A stretch of DNA of 64,000 bases. It comes from Hemibagrus wyckioides. Lineage: Eukaryota > Chordata > Actinopteri > Siluriformes > Bagridae. Under the pieces are notes generated by a model. It was not told where the DNA came from and did not search any database. It saw only the letters and a program-made list of their open reading frames with translations. A program made the translations under genes and the position numbers. The stretch covers positions 20,727,892-20,791,891 of the forward strand of contig NC_080734.1 in the NCBI RefSeq assembly GCF_019097595.1, read 5' to 3'. Shown one piece after another: positions 1-22,640 of the stretch (the stretch's first letter is position 1; the number at the start of each line of letters is the position of its first letter).

Positions 1-327
1 ATGCTACTGTGAATGGGCAATATACAGAGTTGACTTATTCTACTGTTAAATATTCTGCAGATTTAACTTTACTGGAATTCTTCAGAGTCACGTTTTGCCA
101 CGGTTTCGATACTCATGGGACTCTCATTCCAGGTGAAAAGAGCTTTGAGTGCAGAGAAAAAAAAGACAGAGTGCTATCTTAGATTTTCAGTATGTACAAA
201 AACTGCCAAAAAGGCATCTAAATAAGGATAGTCATAGAAATGTAAGTGTCATGATATTATCAAATGACTATTGCTTTATTACAGTATAGGCATGCTATCT
301 ATTATACATAAACAGAATAGTCCGTAC

Positions 328-10750
<10,423 letters not shown>

Positions 10751-10782
10751 GATATATGTGGATCAGTATGACAACTATCTGA
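10751..10782 (-). other. slc5a6: candidate 5' UTR part of the first slc5a6 coding exon
   Basis: A pyrimidine-rich stretch ending in TTTACTAG on the minus strand gives an acceptor at 10783/10784, 32 nt before the ATG. With the donor at 14425 it would define a 3.6-kb 5' UTR intron. Inferred from splice signals only. Confidence 0.4.
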
Positions 10783-11719
10783 CTAGTAAAACAACAATGA
10801 GTGGCAGGCCATGGAATCTTCACTAGTGCCTCTGTAGGGTAAAGAGTTAGTAAAGAGAACAGTGTGGTAAATAATTCACCTTAAAATGTCACCATGATAA
10901 TGCCATAAAGAAATATAATTACATAATAGGTTAATTTGCAACAGCAACTCATTCAGCCAAGCCAAAATCATGGTTAAATTGGTGCTGTGCAGACATTCTG
11001 GTGACTAAATCTCCAATAGAAAACTATAACTGACATTTTGTTGATGAGTGGCACAAAATGCAAATCACTGATCAGCAAGAGTTTAAACAACAACAGAGTT
11101 TAACTAGGAACATTCAGATAATCCCTCCACAGCTAACAAACAACAGTGTGACCTTTACACAGTATTCCTGCTATGGGTTTAAAATTGGTTTCATGCAAGA
11201 AAACAATACATTAAAAGAAATCTTTTTAAAAATTAAGCACACTTGAAAATGAGAAAACAACAGAAAAGGCTGTGTTCTGGATGAGTCTTCCTGTCCAGAA
11301 AGGATTAGGATCAAAGCAGTCCACAGTGACCAGCTGAGGAGAAACCAAAGTGCCACAAACACAGTTCAAAGTTTTACAAGCAGCCTTGAGAATCTCAAGT
11401 ATTTTATCAAGTCAGAACAATAATATGAGTTAGCTGAGGTCTTGCACAAATGGGATCATGCTAGTTTTATCAGTGTAAACTAAAAAAAAAAAAAAAAAAA
11501 AAACAAAGGAAAAATTTTCTGAGAAGTAGCTCCAAAGGCAGTGACTACAGATTATTTTGCTAATCCATTATTTGGTCATTTCCTCTAAGGACGTAGCATT
11601 TAAAAACCCACTTGTACAGACCAATTGTTTTCTTTCTAAATAAATCCTGCCTCATGTTATATATTTATACCTATATCAATTAGCTAGACATTAAAACTTC
11701 TCAGAGGTGACATGAATAA
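10783..11719. other. candidate 5' UTR intron of slc5a6, no recognised element
   Basis: AT-rich sequence with an A23-type run near 11,480. No coding potential or repeat family is recognised. Confidence 0.5.
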
Positions 11720-12240
11720 AACCAGTCAACCCTTTACAGTGGCACCTATCAGGGTGGGATATATTAGACAGCTTGTGAACAGTCAGTTCTTGAAGTTCAT
11801 GTGTTAGAAGCAAGAAAAATGGGCAAGTGTAAGGATCTTAGTGACTTTGACCAGAGTCATCTGTAACGGAAGTGCTCCAAGGTAAAACCAGTCAACCAGT
11901 GACAGGCCCAAGGCTCACTGATGCACATGGAAAGTGAAGACTAGCTGATCTGGTCTGATCCCACAGGAGAGCTACTGCAGCAAAAAAATGCTGAAAACAT
12001 TCATGATGACTCTGATAGAACAGTCAGAACACAAGAGCATCACAGCTTGCTGCTTATGAAGCTGGGTAGCTCAGTATAATCAGAGTGACCATACTGACTG
12101 AAATCACCTACAATGGGCACATGAGCATAAGAACTGGATAATGGAGCTTTGGAAGAAGGAGGCCTGGTGAATCAGGGTTTCTTTTACACCAGCTACCACT
12201 GCCCCTATATTTCTTACTGTCAAAAGTAGTTAGAGCATTA
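11720..12240 (+). mobile_element. Tc1 fossil of the transposon B family
   Basis: Degenerate but collinear with the minus strand of element B: GGCACCTATCAGGGTGGGAT, then AAGCAAGAAAAATGGGCAAG (start of the old transposase), then a GGAGCTTTGGAAGAAGGAGG segment matching its WTxEQWKK coding region. No end survives clearly. Confidence 0.6.
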
Positions 12241-14426
12241 AAAATAGTTACTTAATACCATTACTAAAAAAATAGTGAAAATAAAGGTTCTCATTTACTT
12301 GAGCAAGAGTAAGAAATAACAGTTTAAAAAAGTAGCTGTTAAGGCTGATTTATATTTCTGCATTAAAAATGATTTGCATGGCATCACAGAGAGGATAGAC
12401 ATGCATGCAGAGACTGGCTAAAATAAATACACTGGTCCTGCTGAATTTTGTTCCAGACTGGACACACAACTTCCGTCTAATTTCTTATTTATTTTGTCAT
12501 ACTTTTTTTGCATTAATGTTTTATTATAAACCAATATCATTCAGTGAGTTAAATTTTTAAATCTTTATTCAGTTTTTGATGTTTATGATAATTGACATAA
12601 CATTAATGGCAAGGAAACATTAACATTCCTCTGTTTTTAAACAAGGCTTACTGGTTTTACCAGGAGAAATAAGTGTGGAACCTCTTCATTTAACCTGCAA
12701 AAATTCTGTTCACTCTTTCTTTTTATCTTGCCTCAACTTTAACTAGACACAGAACTCTAGTAAAAATATTGTATTCTATGACTGTCAAGATATAGAAGAA
12801 GGAATAGACACAATGCACATATGGTTACCCAAACAACATTTGAACCTGCTGCAAGCTGTGAAATAACATTAGTCTTTAGGTGTTTCTAGGTCTTTAGATG
12901 TTACACAATACTATCATAACTTTTCTGTGGGTGTGTTTCTTTGTTTTTGTAGTTAAGGTTGCAAATGATGCAAGAAAGAAGCCTGAGAATATCCCCTGAG
13001 AGCATCACAGTACATGCAGTTCCTGAACTTAGGGGTTTCATGGACTCTTGTGGAAATTGAGAACATTAGGAATTGTAATAAATTCCAATATATTGCGTCC
13101 CAAACCTTGATTTTCCTTGGGGTTTTTTTTCAACAAGGCAAAGAGGCAAATATTACAGATATCAACAAAGAAATGATTAAAGAACAGTAAAATAAATCAG
13201 TTTTTTTAAACTACTTGTCAGGTAGTACAAATTCTTGTCATGTCTCCAGCAAAGTCTAACATTTAACTGGAAGCATATATTGGTTTAAAAAAAAAAGTGA
13301 AAAGGGGGCTTGCATTCTGTCTATAAACTGTGGCATGAGATGTAGGTATATAAAAAAAAACTTTGAAGACAGAAAAGTTTCTTTTATTTCAGAAAATAAT
13401 AATTTTATACAGAAGACTGTTTTAACAAACCTGTTAAAACAGATGGCCAGTAAGACACTTTGTGTGTGTACAGGATGATGAACAACTCAAAGAAGCTGGG
13501 CTTACAAGCCTGGAAAATACAGAATTGAATAATTAATCTGTATACTAGAGTCTGTATGTAAATTAATGAATATCTGCCGGTATAAGTAAGTTACAGGAAT
13601 TCCTAAAAATATAGTGTGATTTAATAAATATTATGAAGTCATTTTAATTGACCATTATATACTGTATAATAAGCAATATACAAGCTCAATATTAACACGT
13701 TCTTTAGTGTTAGCTATATTATTTTTAACACATTCAGTCTCTGCACGTTCATTATAATAAAGTGCAAAGAGCAGAAATACGGTAGGTCTTAACTCTGTGC
13801 TATAGTTAGCATAGTACCGATTTTAATTCTCGGTATATGACGCTCAATAACCGGGCTACCGTAAACCATCATACTCACGCGCACGGTACATTGTGAAGAG
13901 TAGTTGGTTTAAGCTTTCTCCGCGTGCACTTTAACACACACTTTAATATACACACAGGGATGGGTTTATAAAAAGTAGCGTAGATCGCACGCTGCTCAGC
14001 TGCAGCAGGGTCAGATCAGCACTGGTGAAAAGTCAGGAGCGTTCTGAGGTCACGGTTTGTTTCGGGCCACATATCATTATGTGTTAAATGTACATCCACA
14101 ACCCCGTTACACATAGCGAACTAATATGTCAAAGATATGGACTAATCGTGTTTAGGCGCTGATTAAATCGGTATTTGTAGTGAATGTTAGTATCTAGTGA
14201 TGCCTCGCTCTTAAGTAACGGTAAAAAAAAATGTCAGTTTTTATATTACAGCTAAATTACAGATCGATTACTTGAAAAACCAATTGCATCAGATTACACC
14301 ATTACGAGTTTACACTGAAAAACGAGAACATTCAGGTGATGACGGTTATCTTTCTTGTAGCCAGTATATTTAACACCGTGAACGAATTTATTCGACAACA
14401 TCGGCTAATAATGAAATATTCTCACC
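12241..14426. other. upstream part of candidate 5' UTR intron
   Basis: AT-rich sequence without a recognisable gene, RNA or repeat family. A modest rise in CpG starts near 13,800 toward the promoter. Confidence 0.45.
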
Positions 14427-14600
14427 TTAATGTGGCGAGACTCGTGTAGCATGCAGCGTGCCCGCTGTCATTGAATGGAGGAACAGTGTCCTGAGCACGA
14501 GACCGCCTCCTCTCCTTCACACCAAAACCGGTTCTTCAAGAAAAAAAATTCCCACCCGTATTTAGACAAACCCCGCCTCGTATGCTGGGATTGGTTAGTA
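14427..14600 (-). promoter_or_regulatory. candidate slc5a6 promoter and non-coding first exon
   Basis: On the minus strand there is a CCAAT box (ATTGG on plus at 14590-14594), a GC box (CCCCGCCTC on plus at 14571-14579), a further GC-rich element near 14500, and a consensus splice donor AAG/GTGAGA with its exon ending at 14426. There is no TATA box, as usual for housekeeping transporters. This is the only CpG-bearing stretch upstream of the gene. The transcription start is inferred to lie between 14430 and 14540. Confidence 0.5.
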
Positions 14601-14699
14601 TCACACCGCCTCCTGCGATTCAGTTGGCCAAGACCATGTACTACACTAGAGTGTATAGAGTGTATATACTGTAGCTTAAATCATTTTCCTTAAAAAAAA

Positions 14700-15855
14700 T
14701 AGCCAGAAAATAGCCAATTTGGATCAGGCAATATTTCCCATTTGTGTTTAAAAACTTCAAGCCAGGATACAATCATTCTTTTTCACCCCTATGGTCTGGC
14801 AGAACTTATTTTGTTTGGAAGGAGAAGGGTCTATGTTCTATTAAGGACTTTTATTTTGAGGGAAAGTTTCCATAATTTAACCAGCTAAGAGAGAACTTTG
14901 ATCTGCCCCATCACACTTTTTTCACTATTTACAAATTAGGCATTATGTAAAGTCCAAAATTTAAGATTTTGAATTCGTCCCTGAGAAGCATGTGTTTTTT
15001 GATATTTTATAAAGTCCTCCTCATTCTATGTATCTTGTCTCTAAATTTGTTGGCCTATTTGAAAGTTGCGTCACAGCCTCTAATGAGAGATTTAAAGTGG
15101 CCTGGGAGGATGAACTGGGAGCTGAGCTCTCCGACGAAACATGGGATGGGTGTTTGACCGCAGTGCAGTCCTGTTCAGTCAACAGTAGACATCAACTGAT
15201 ATAATTCAAGGTTATTCATCGTTTGCATTATACCAAGACCAAACTGCAGAAAAAGTGCAAGGTCACGGAGGATTCAACTGCACATGCTTTTCAGGTTTTG
15301 TCCTTCACTGTCAGGATTTTGGACTAGCATATTTGACTGGTACTCTAAGGCCTATAACAGGCCTCTTCTGCCGGACACAGAACTTGCCATTTTTGGCTTT
15401 TCACAACACGCCTCTAGCCTTCCAAAAACTTTACAAAAGGCCCTCACCTTGGGTGTGATCGTGGCCAAGAGACTTATATTAAAGAAGTGGAAGTCACCTT
15501 CATCTCCCTCTTTTCGAGTCTGGATTATGGACATGATTTCTGTCATACAAATAGAAAGACTCCAATTTCTGAGGTCCAACTCCATTGAAAGGTTTTCTGC
15601 TGTCTAGAGATCATTTAATGGATATGTAGAAAAACTAGCAGCCAAACCAATGTCTAATGTTTCCTATGTGAGTTGAGTTGTACATTACCTTCGGGCATTT
15701 CTGATGGTTGACTGATTTGCAGCTCTTTACTATGGTACCTTTAGTCTAAGGTATTATATTTCTTTTTTCTCGTGAGTGCGTGTGAAGTCTGACACAATGC
15801 TGTTTGTTCTGTGTTTATTCTGAAAAATCCTGAAAATAAAATAAATAAAAAAAAC
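14700..15855 (+). mobile_element. L1-type LINE, 5'-truncated C-terminal fragment, decayed
   Basis: Conceptual fragments in changing frames match the C-terminal region of fish L1 ORF2: an ISSW-like WDGCLTAVQ segment, VNSRHQLIQFKVIHRLHYTK near 15,178-15,240, a GHRTCHFWLF (VIAIFG-type) segment near 15,370, and the AKRLILKKWKSPSSPSFRVW segment at 15,460-15,525. It ends in an A-rich tail AAAATAAAATAAATAAAAAA at about 15,833-15,854. Many stops and shifts are present. Confidence 0.75.
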
Positions 15856-16600
15856 CCAGGAAGCTGCAATTAAATCAAGACAATATTGGCGATAAGAGCG
15901 AGTGAAATAGCCTGATGGTCTGTACTGCAAATGTAAAGTAGGTCAGCATTTATAATATCTGTAATTTTCTACTATTATTATCTTTTTTGGTGAACTGTCA
16001 TAAACATATTTAATGGCAATGTTATTAATAAGGAAAGATTAATCAAAGTGATTAAGATTTATGTATTATAAATAATATTGTGTTAGAATAAGAAATAAAT
16101 GATGTTATGTATTATAAATAATATTATGTGATTTCACATGTTTTGTGATTTAAATGATTAAATAATAAATTCATGTCATCACCGCTCTTCTGCTGTCTGA
16201 CATCCACATGAAATGCACATGTGCATCACACTGACCTTAATTGTCATAGTTCATTTAATTGACATATTAAGAAATCAATCCTGATTCCTGATCCTAGTAC
16301 CACTGTATTATATATTTTTCTTCATCCTGAAATTAATTTCTGGTTACACCACAACCAGTACAACACACATGCTTCTGTATTGTTCTTTGATGCAAGTGTG
16401 ACTTACATCAAGCAAGAACACAATTTCAACCCACAATCAAGCCAGCCACAGTAAAAACTGGAGTGCATGTATATACAGCAATTTACTGATACTTCTAAAA
16501 GAAAAAAGGCTGTTTTTTGCACTGTACAATGCCTTTGCATACTTTGCAATGTTTCAATGATCATCTCATGTCAGGGGCATGGATATTGTTGTAGGGAATC
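15856..16600. other. intergenic, nothing recognised
   Basis: AT-rich sequence. I see no coding region or known repeat. Confidence 0.5.
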
Positions 16601-16989
16601 AAAATGCAGTATAGCAGGCCCAACACTTGTAAGCAATATATAAAACCCACCCTGTTCAAAATAGCAGAATACTCTTTTACCTATCTTGGCGTCATAATAA
16701 CTAAAAAACCAAAAGACCTGTTAAGAGTCAATTGGCAAAAGAGGATTGATTAATTAAAAAACAATATAGACTATTGGAGAACATTGCCAATTTGAATGGT
16801 AAAATTAATGTAGTAAAGATGGTCAGCTTACCAAGATTCCTCCACTTATTTCAGTATCACTTCATGTATACCACAATCCTATTTTAAGCAATTAGACAAG
16901 ATAATTTTTCAGTTTTTATGGAATTATAAAACAGCAAGAATTAAAAAACAACACTTCTTTAAACCTAAGGATGGGGGGGGATTTGAAGA

Positions 16990-18931
16990 AACCGAAACTA
17001 GAAACTAGAAACTCTTAAGAAACCGAAACTAGACCCTGATGTAATATCAAATTACAGACCGATTTCAAACCTTCTGTTTATATCTAAAATATTAGAAAAG
17101 GTGGTGTCAGCTCAATTATGCTCCTTCCTACAGGAAAACAATATCCTTGAAGAATTTCAGTCACGTTTTAGGTCCCATCATAGTACAGAAACTGCACTAG
17201 TTAAAATCACAAATGACTTGCTTTTAGCTTCGGACCAAGACTGCATCTTGATTTTAGTCCTGCTTGATCTTAGTGCTGCATTCGACACTACAGATCATAA
17301 TATCCTCATAGATCGCTTACAAAATCACAGGTATGCAAGGACAGGCATTAAAATGGTTTAGATCCTACCTGTCTGATCGATACCACTTTGTAGATTTAAA
17401 TGGAGAATTGTCCAGTGTAGTGCGAGTGAAATACGGGGTCCCACAAGGGTCAGTTTTAGGACCTCTGCTTTTCTCAGTATACATGCTTCTATTGGGTAAC
17501 ATCATTAGAAGGTATGAGATTAGTTTCCATTGTTATGCTGATGACACCCAGTTATATATCTCATCAAAACCAGATGAAATATCTAATTTGTCTAGACTAA
17601 CTGAGTGTGTTAAAGATATTAGAGATTGGATGACTGATAATTTTCTATTACTAAATTCTGATAAGACAGAGATATTACTTATTGGCCCAAAAACCAGTAC
17701 ACAGAAGCTCTCGCAATTCAGCTTGCATTTAGAAGGATGTACTATTACTACTAGCTCAACAGTGAAAGACCTGGGCGTAATATTAGACAGCAACTTATCC
17801 TTTGAAAATCATATTTCCAATATCACAAAAACAGCCTTCTTCCATCTTAGACATATTGCCACGCTTAGGAAAATTTTATCTGTATCTGATGCAGAAAAAC
17901 TAGTTCATGCATTCCTGACCTCCAGACTGGACTACTGTAATGCATTACTAGGTGTTTGTCCTGCATCTTCAATAAACAAGCTACAGTTAGTCCAGAATGC
18001 AGCCGCCAGAGTTCTTACCAGATCAAGAAAATTTGATCATATAACCCCAATATTATCATCCCTGCACTGGCTACCTGTTAAGTTTAGAATTGACTATAAA
18101 TTAGCTCTACTCACATACAAGGCTCTAAAAGGTTTAGCTCCCACCTATCTCTCCAGTCTTCTAACACGTTACAATCCACCACGCTCTTTAAGATTGCAAA
18201 ATTCTGGACTTCTAGTAGTTCCCAGAATATTAAAGTCCACAAAAGGGGGTAGAGCGTTTTCGTATTTAGCTCCAAAACTTTGGAATAGTCTTCCTGACAT
18301 TGTTCAGGGCTCAGACACAGTCTCCCAGTTTAAATGTAGACTAAAGACTTATCTCTTCAGCCTGGCATACATTGACACTTCCCATAACCTTGTGCTCCAG
18401 TACATCTGATTAAATACACATTATCATCTAGTGCTGCTAATATTATGAACAGCAACTACACTAATGCTGTTCCATTGTTTCCCTTCTTCTACCCATCCCG
18501 AGGCATACAGAGACTGTGCCGGCTCCAGTGGCATCCGGAGATGGACCAGCTCCAGCCGGGTTCTGCTTTGTGAGGATTGGGATATTCAAAGCAGCGCCAT
18601 GGACAACAACATCTTTATTGATTTACATAACACTATACACATGCTGTATCAACATCACACAATTGTCACCCAAATGAGGATGGATTCCCTTTTGAGTCTG
18701 GTTCCTCTCAAGGTTTCTTCCTCATACCATCTAAGGGAGTTTTTCCTTGCCACAGTCGCCTCAGTCACCTCAGGCTTGCTCACTTGGGATAACATCTAGG
18801 ACTGTCTGTCTGTTTGTCTGTTTATATGTTTGTTGTTTTCTTATGTTGTTTCTTATGTAAAGCTGCTTCGAGACAATGCTCTTTGTTAAAAGCGCTATAC
18901 AAATAAAATTGAATTGAATTGAATTGAATTT
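16990..18931 (+). mobile_element. L2-like non-LTR retrotransposon, 5'-truncated, nested in the L1
   Basis: It starts inside the reverse-transcriptase domain and ends in the 3' UTR with the tail AAATAAAATTGAATTGAATT and a (GAATT)n repeat, as L2-clade elements do. The orientation matches the L1 host element. The coding part is described separately. Confidence 0.85.
17020..18409 (+). pseudogene. reverse transcriptase of L2-like LINE, one frameshift
   Basis: The first frame (about 17,020-17,361) reads [20 protein letters not shown] and then [16 protein letters not shown], the motif A region; FDTTDH holds the first catalytic aspartate. A frameshift near 17,340 moves to a second frame (17,333-18,409) with [18 protein letters not shown] (motif B), [11 protein letters not shown] (motif C with the catalytic YADD), [17 protein letters not shown] and [14 protein letters not shown]. 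The C-terminal region follows with RLDYCNALL and [20 protein letters not shown]. It lacks the endonuclease because of 5' truncation. Confidence 0.88.
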
Positions 18932-20133
18932 AGGTTAACTTTCTTTAAAGCATATTATTGGGCAGCACAAATATGTATTAATCATTCCTTCATTCCTGCT
19001 CTTAATGAGAAGGTTTTTTTTGCTTTGGAAACGCTGTCAGCTCACTTTATTTGAATGGGCATTTCTTGTCTTTTAAAGAGCTGCAATCAAAGTTCGAATT
19101 ACCAAATTCTCATTTTTTCAGATATCTACAAATCAGAGACTATGTCAGAAAATATTTTCCTGATTTTGAATAATTAAAAAAGCATGAAAAATTAGAGGAA
19201 TAAACCGATTTAAAGCTGGAAACTCAAAAGCAGTGTCATATTTCTGTAATGTATTAACTGATTTAGTAGATAGTGACACAACTACAATTAGGATATCATG
19301 GGAGGAGGATTTAGGTTTCACTATTGAGGATGCGCAGTGGGAGCAAAGCCTATAGAATATACATGATTGTTCAGTGAATACTAGACACAACTTAATCCAA
19401 TTCAAATCTCTACATAGAGTATACATGTGGAAAACTAAACTTCACAAGATTAACTGTCACCAATATGCAATAAATGTGAGGTTGTGGAGGGTACACTTCT
19501 ACAATCATTTGGACATGTTGTAACCTTCACAAGTACTGGACTGATGTGTTTGATCTACTTTCAAAAGTGTATAAAAAAGATATTGTTCCAGATCCAGTGA
19601 TTGCCATTTTCGGGGTGATTTCTGTACCTTCTTTTAGTACATATCTAGTACATATCACAGGGTATGTCTTTATTTATGGTTCTTGCAAAGAGATTGATTC
19701 TTCAGAGGTGGAAACTCCACACTGTTCCAACATTCGATGTGTTGGTGAGTGAGTTAGCGGGCATTATTCATATTGAGATGTTACAATTTATTGACAATGA
19801 TAAGCTAGATATATTTTGGAAAATATGGAAGCCTGTATTAGACCACCTAGCAATGTGAAAATTTATTTATGCTGGATTTTATACTACATTATACATTTGT
19901 AACTCATTATACCTTGTAATTTATTTACCTAAGTATTATCTTGTAATTGTAGTATTTTTGTATTTACTTTATCACTGTGATCTGTTTGGAATTCCTTTAT
20001 TTTGCACATCAGAGATATTTGTTTGTAATTAGTATACCATACTATTGTTTTCCTTTGGACCTCTGTTCTGGAAAATAAATGTCATATTAAAAGTCAATAA
20101 AAATTTAAAAAAAAAAAAAAATGCAGGATAGCA

Positions 20134-20785
20134 ACATGTACACATTATGACAATCTTATGACATCTTATGACAACAAGGACAGTTTGTGATGAGTTAACA
20201 ATGTAGTGTCCAAATAGGTCAAAAAGCCCATCCCAACTCACATTTAAGGTGCTGTCAACTATTATTCTAGCTGGAGTCTGAATCAAGCATAATGTGGTAC
20301 TTAAAGTTCTCTATTTCATTTTTTTCTTACTTAAATCAGCTAAACATCTATTAAATGTTAGCTTAGTAGTGTATGGCTGAAAATGCAAGAAAACTCTTGC
20401 ATTCACTGGTCAGAAATACAATGATAAAAGTAAAGAAACCTTTGACCATTTAACATTTTCTAAGACACCCCTCCCCAGACACCTCTCCCAGTGGCAGAAA
20501 TCTGCATTAGAAAAATATGCATATAAAAAAAATAACAAAAATAAGAGTGTGAATCAGAAATAATCTTTTTGAAAGATTATTTCTATTTCAGACATTCCTA
20601 TTTCATGGATTTGCAATATTATTTTTATGTTATGATTTTCAACAAACTGTCACCACTGTCAAAAGCACACTTTCCCACTTTCTTGTGATTCATGTAAACA
20701 TAACCTGAAGCTCCTGATCCACATCTGCATGATTTTATGCACTGTGATGCTGCCATACAAATGTCTGATTAGATTATTGCTAATA
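20134..20785. other. intergenic, only a short hairpin seen
   Basis: AT-rich. It contains a 13-bp perfect stem with a 3-nt loop at 20,556-20,584; otherwise nothing is recognised. Confidence 0.5.
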
Positions 20786-20789
20786 GACT

Positions 20790-20985
20790 ACATTAGGTTC
20801 AACTTCTTTCAGCCAAGAACAGAAAGCTGAGGCAATGGTTGCAAACTGAACAACTGAAGACTGGAACACAAAGTCTGGTCTGATGAATCTCCATTTCTGC
20901 TGAGGCACATAGATGGTGGGGTCAGAAATTGGCACCCACAACATGGATCCATGATGGATTCTATACTTTAATACATTTGGAAACA
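20790..20985 (+). mobile_element. Tc1 fossil fragment (transposon B family)
   Basis: ACTGAACAACTGAAGACTGG followed by TCTGGTCTGATGAATCTCCA and GATGGTGGGGTCAGAAATTG reads as the WTTEDWKN-WSDESRFLLRH-DGRVRIW region of a Tc1 transposase, with decay. No terminal repeat remains. Confidence 0.65.
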
Positions 20986-21449
20986 ACAGAGCCTATTATG
21001 AATATTTAAATGTGTGCTTGAGTATAATAATATAATAAATAAAATTATAATATTCTATAATACTGAAAGAATTGAACTGTCTAGCTTAAAATATAGGTGG
21101 GTGACACAACAGAATGTGGGCTTACATCAACTTAGTAATACACTTTGCATAAACAATTCCCCAATCAATTGTCAAGGATAGAGCACAAATATACAATTTT
21201 AAGTTAAAAGTGGAACTTGCACATTATGCAAATTAGCAAAAAGTGGGTGGAACTAAATAGTTCTTGTGGCTTTTTTATTAGGGAAACAATCTCAACGTCT
21301 ATTCCATAATATGCTCATTTATGTGAGATCACTGAGAAAGCTCTTCATGTGCACATTTAAAAGTATATAATAATACTCATATGCACAAAATCAGAAACAT
21401 CATATTTTATTTTTCATGCCAATTACTTATTCTTAACTAGGGTCTTCTA

Positions 21450-21560
21450 CATTTACATCATTAGGGCAGCTTGCTGGTCCTGGGATTCAAACTCACAACC
21501 TTCTAATCAGTAGTCTAATGCCTTACCCACTGAGATACCATTTCCATAGCCGGCTGCTGT
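21450..21560 (-). repeat. tRNA-derived SINE head
   Basis: The minus strand reads TATCTCAGTGGGTAAGGC (A-box-like), then GACTACTGATTAGAAGGTTG, then GAGTTTGAATCCCAG (B-box-like), then a CAGCAAGCTGCCC tail. This is the layout of common fish tRNA-derived SINEs. It has no pairing acceptor stem, so it is not a functional tRNA. Confidence 0.75.
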
Positions 21561-21859
21561 GCAAGTAGAAATGGCTGTCATGCTTCATTGTAATTACATA
21601 CTAATGAACTAAGCCAGCAATTAAATGTTAAACAATTTACGTTGCCACATTCAATATAGGTTGTATATAAAGTAATCCCCCGCTATATCGCGGTTAATGT
21701 TTGCTTAAAAACATTAACTGTCGTTTGTGCAGAAAAACACTAGACTCTGATGGGTTATATGCATTGTAAAGTTCATAGCAATGAATCCCATTGGTTGGGG
21801 CTGACTGCAAGCGGACATTTTGTACTTAAGAGCTTTTAAAGATCATTTCTCACGGTGTA

Positions 21860-22640
21860 TCTGTACAGAGCCTTTGCAGCAGGGTTTAAATGTGCCATTT
21901 CGCTGAGCACCAGTTTTACACAGTTAAAGAACTTATATCCCACTTAAAAGAGCATATACTTGAGGGGCAACCTGTGGCATGTCCAGTAACTGGTTGTAAA
22001 AATACGTTTTCTGTTAAATTTTCATTTACTGCTCATATGTCTAAGAAACATTTACAGGGAAACCACTTCTTACTCTTCTGTTTTCCTTTCATGTGAAGAT
22101 GCTTCCTGGAGCTCAAAAGATGCAGCAACAAATGAAAGCATTGATTTGCTACAGTGAGTCCTTTCTGAGGATATGTTTGTTTATTGTATCTAAATTCATA
22201 GAGCCTAAGAAAGGAACATCAGGAATTAATTCAAATATACTACATACTACACACCTGTGATACAAACAGTAAGGAGCTTATTAGAATCAGAATTATTGAA
22301 GAATTCAGTGTTACAAAAGTCATGTGAAACAGTCTGTGATGAGGTTGGAGACATAAATGATGGGAAAAAAACCTTCAACCAGTTAATTACTGATTACTGT
22401 CTGAAATTATGTCTTTGCCAGGATTCTTTTGATACTCCTCTCAGCTTTGCAAAGTCTATCTTTCTGTGGCTAATTTACCTGCTTATGAGTGTTCCAATAC
22501 CGAGTACATGTTCTTTGTCTTATTGTGTGGAAAGATTTACCTAAACAATTTGGAAGTGCCTAGGTTTTCTCAGAGGTCATTAGTGGATTTAAAAGATTTG
22601 AAAGAGAAGCTGAAGATTGTCAAGAAAACAAACACATAAA
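21860..22640 (+). pseudogene. C2H2 zinc-finger-type protein fragment, degenerate
   Basis: Frame 21,890-22,096 starts MCHFAEHQFYTVKELISHLK, has CPVTGCKNTF followed by HMSKKH (a C2H2 finger, C-x4-C spacing), and ends in a stop soon after. A second open stretch at 22,257-22,544 (TVRSLLESELLKNSVLQKSC and onward) may be the decayed continuation. The arrangement resembles multi-copy zinc-finger genes found scattered in fish genomes, possibly retroposed. No intact gene can be built. Confidence 0.5.

Larger units (their letters stand above)
16617..20117 (+). mobile_element. L1-type LINE, 5'-truncated, split by an L2 insertion
   Basis: Left part 16,660-16,985 encodes reverse-transcriptase C-flank segments (TYLGVIITKKPKDL, then GKINVVKMVSLPRFLHLF). 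After the L2 interruption the L1 resumes near 18,932 with FFKAYYWAAQICINH, then HNLIQFKSLHRVYMWKTKLH near 19,390, FDLLSKVYKKDIVPDPVIAI at 19,549, and LAKRLILQRWK at 19,685. It ends in a poly(A) run at about 20,104-20,121. Flanking copies of AAATGCAG(T/G)ATAGCA at 16,602-16,616 and about 20,119-20,133 look like its target-site duplication. It carries frameshifts and is dead. Confidence 0.85.

Noticed and set aside
14475..14693. A 72-codon plus-strand ORF starting at 14,475
   Set aside because: It overlaps the antisense promoter region, has no recognisable domain, and is short enough to occur by chance.
21450..21560. A tRNA gene on the minus strand
   Set aside because: A- and B-box-like motifs are present, but the acceptor and anticodon stems do not pair. 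It matches a SINE head instead.
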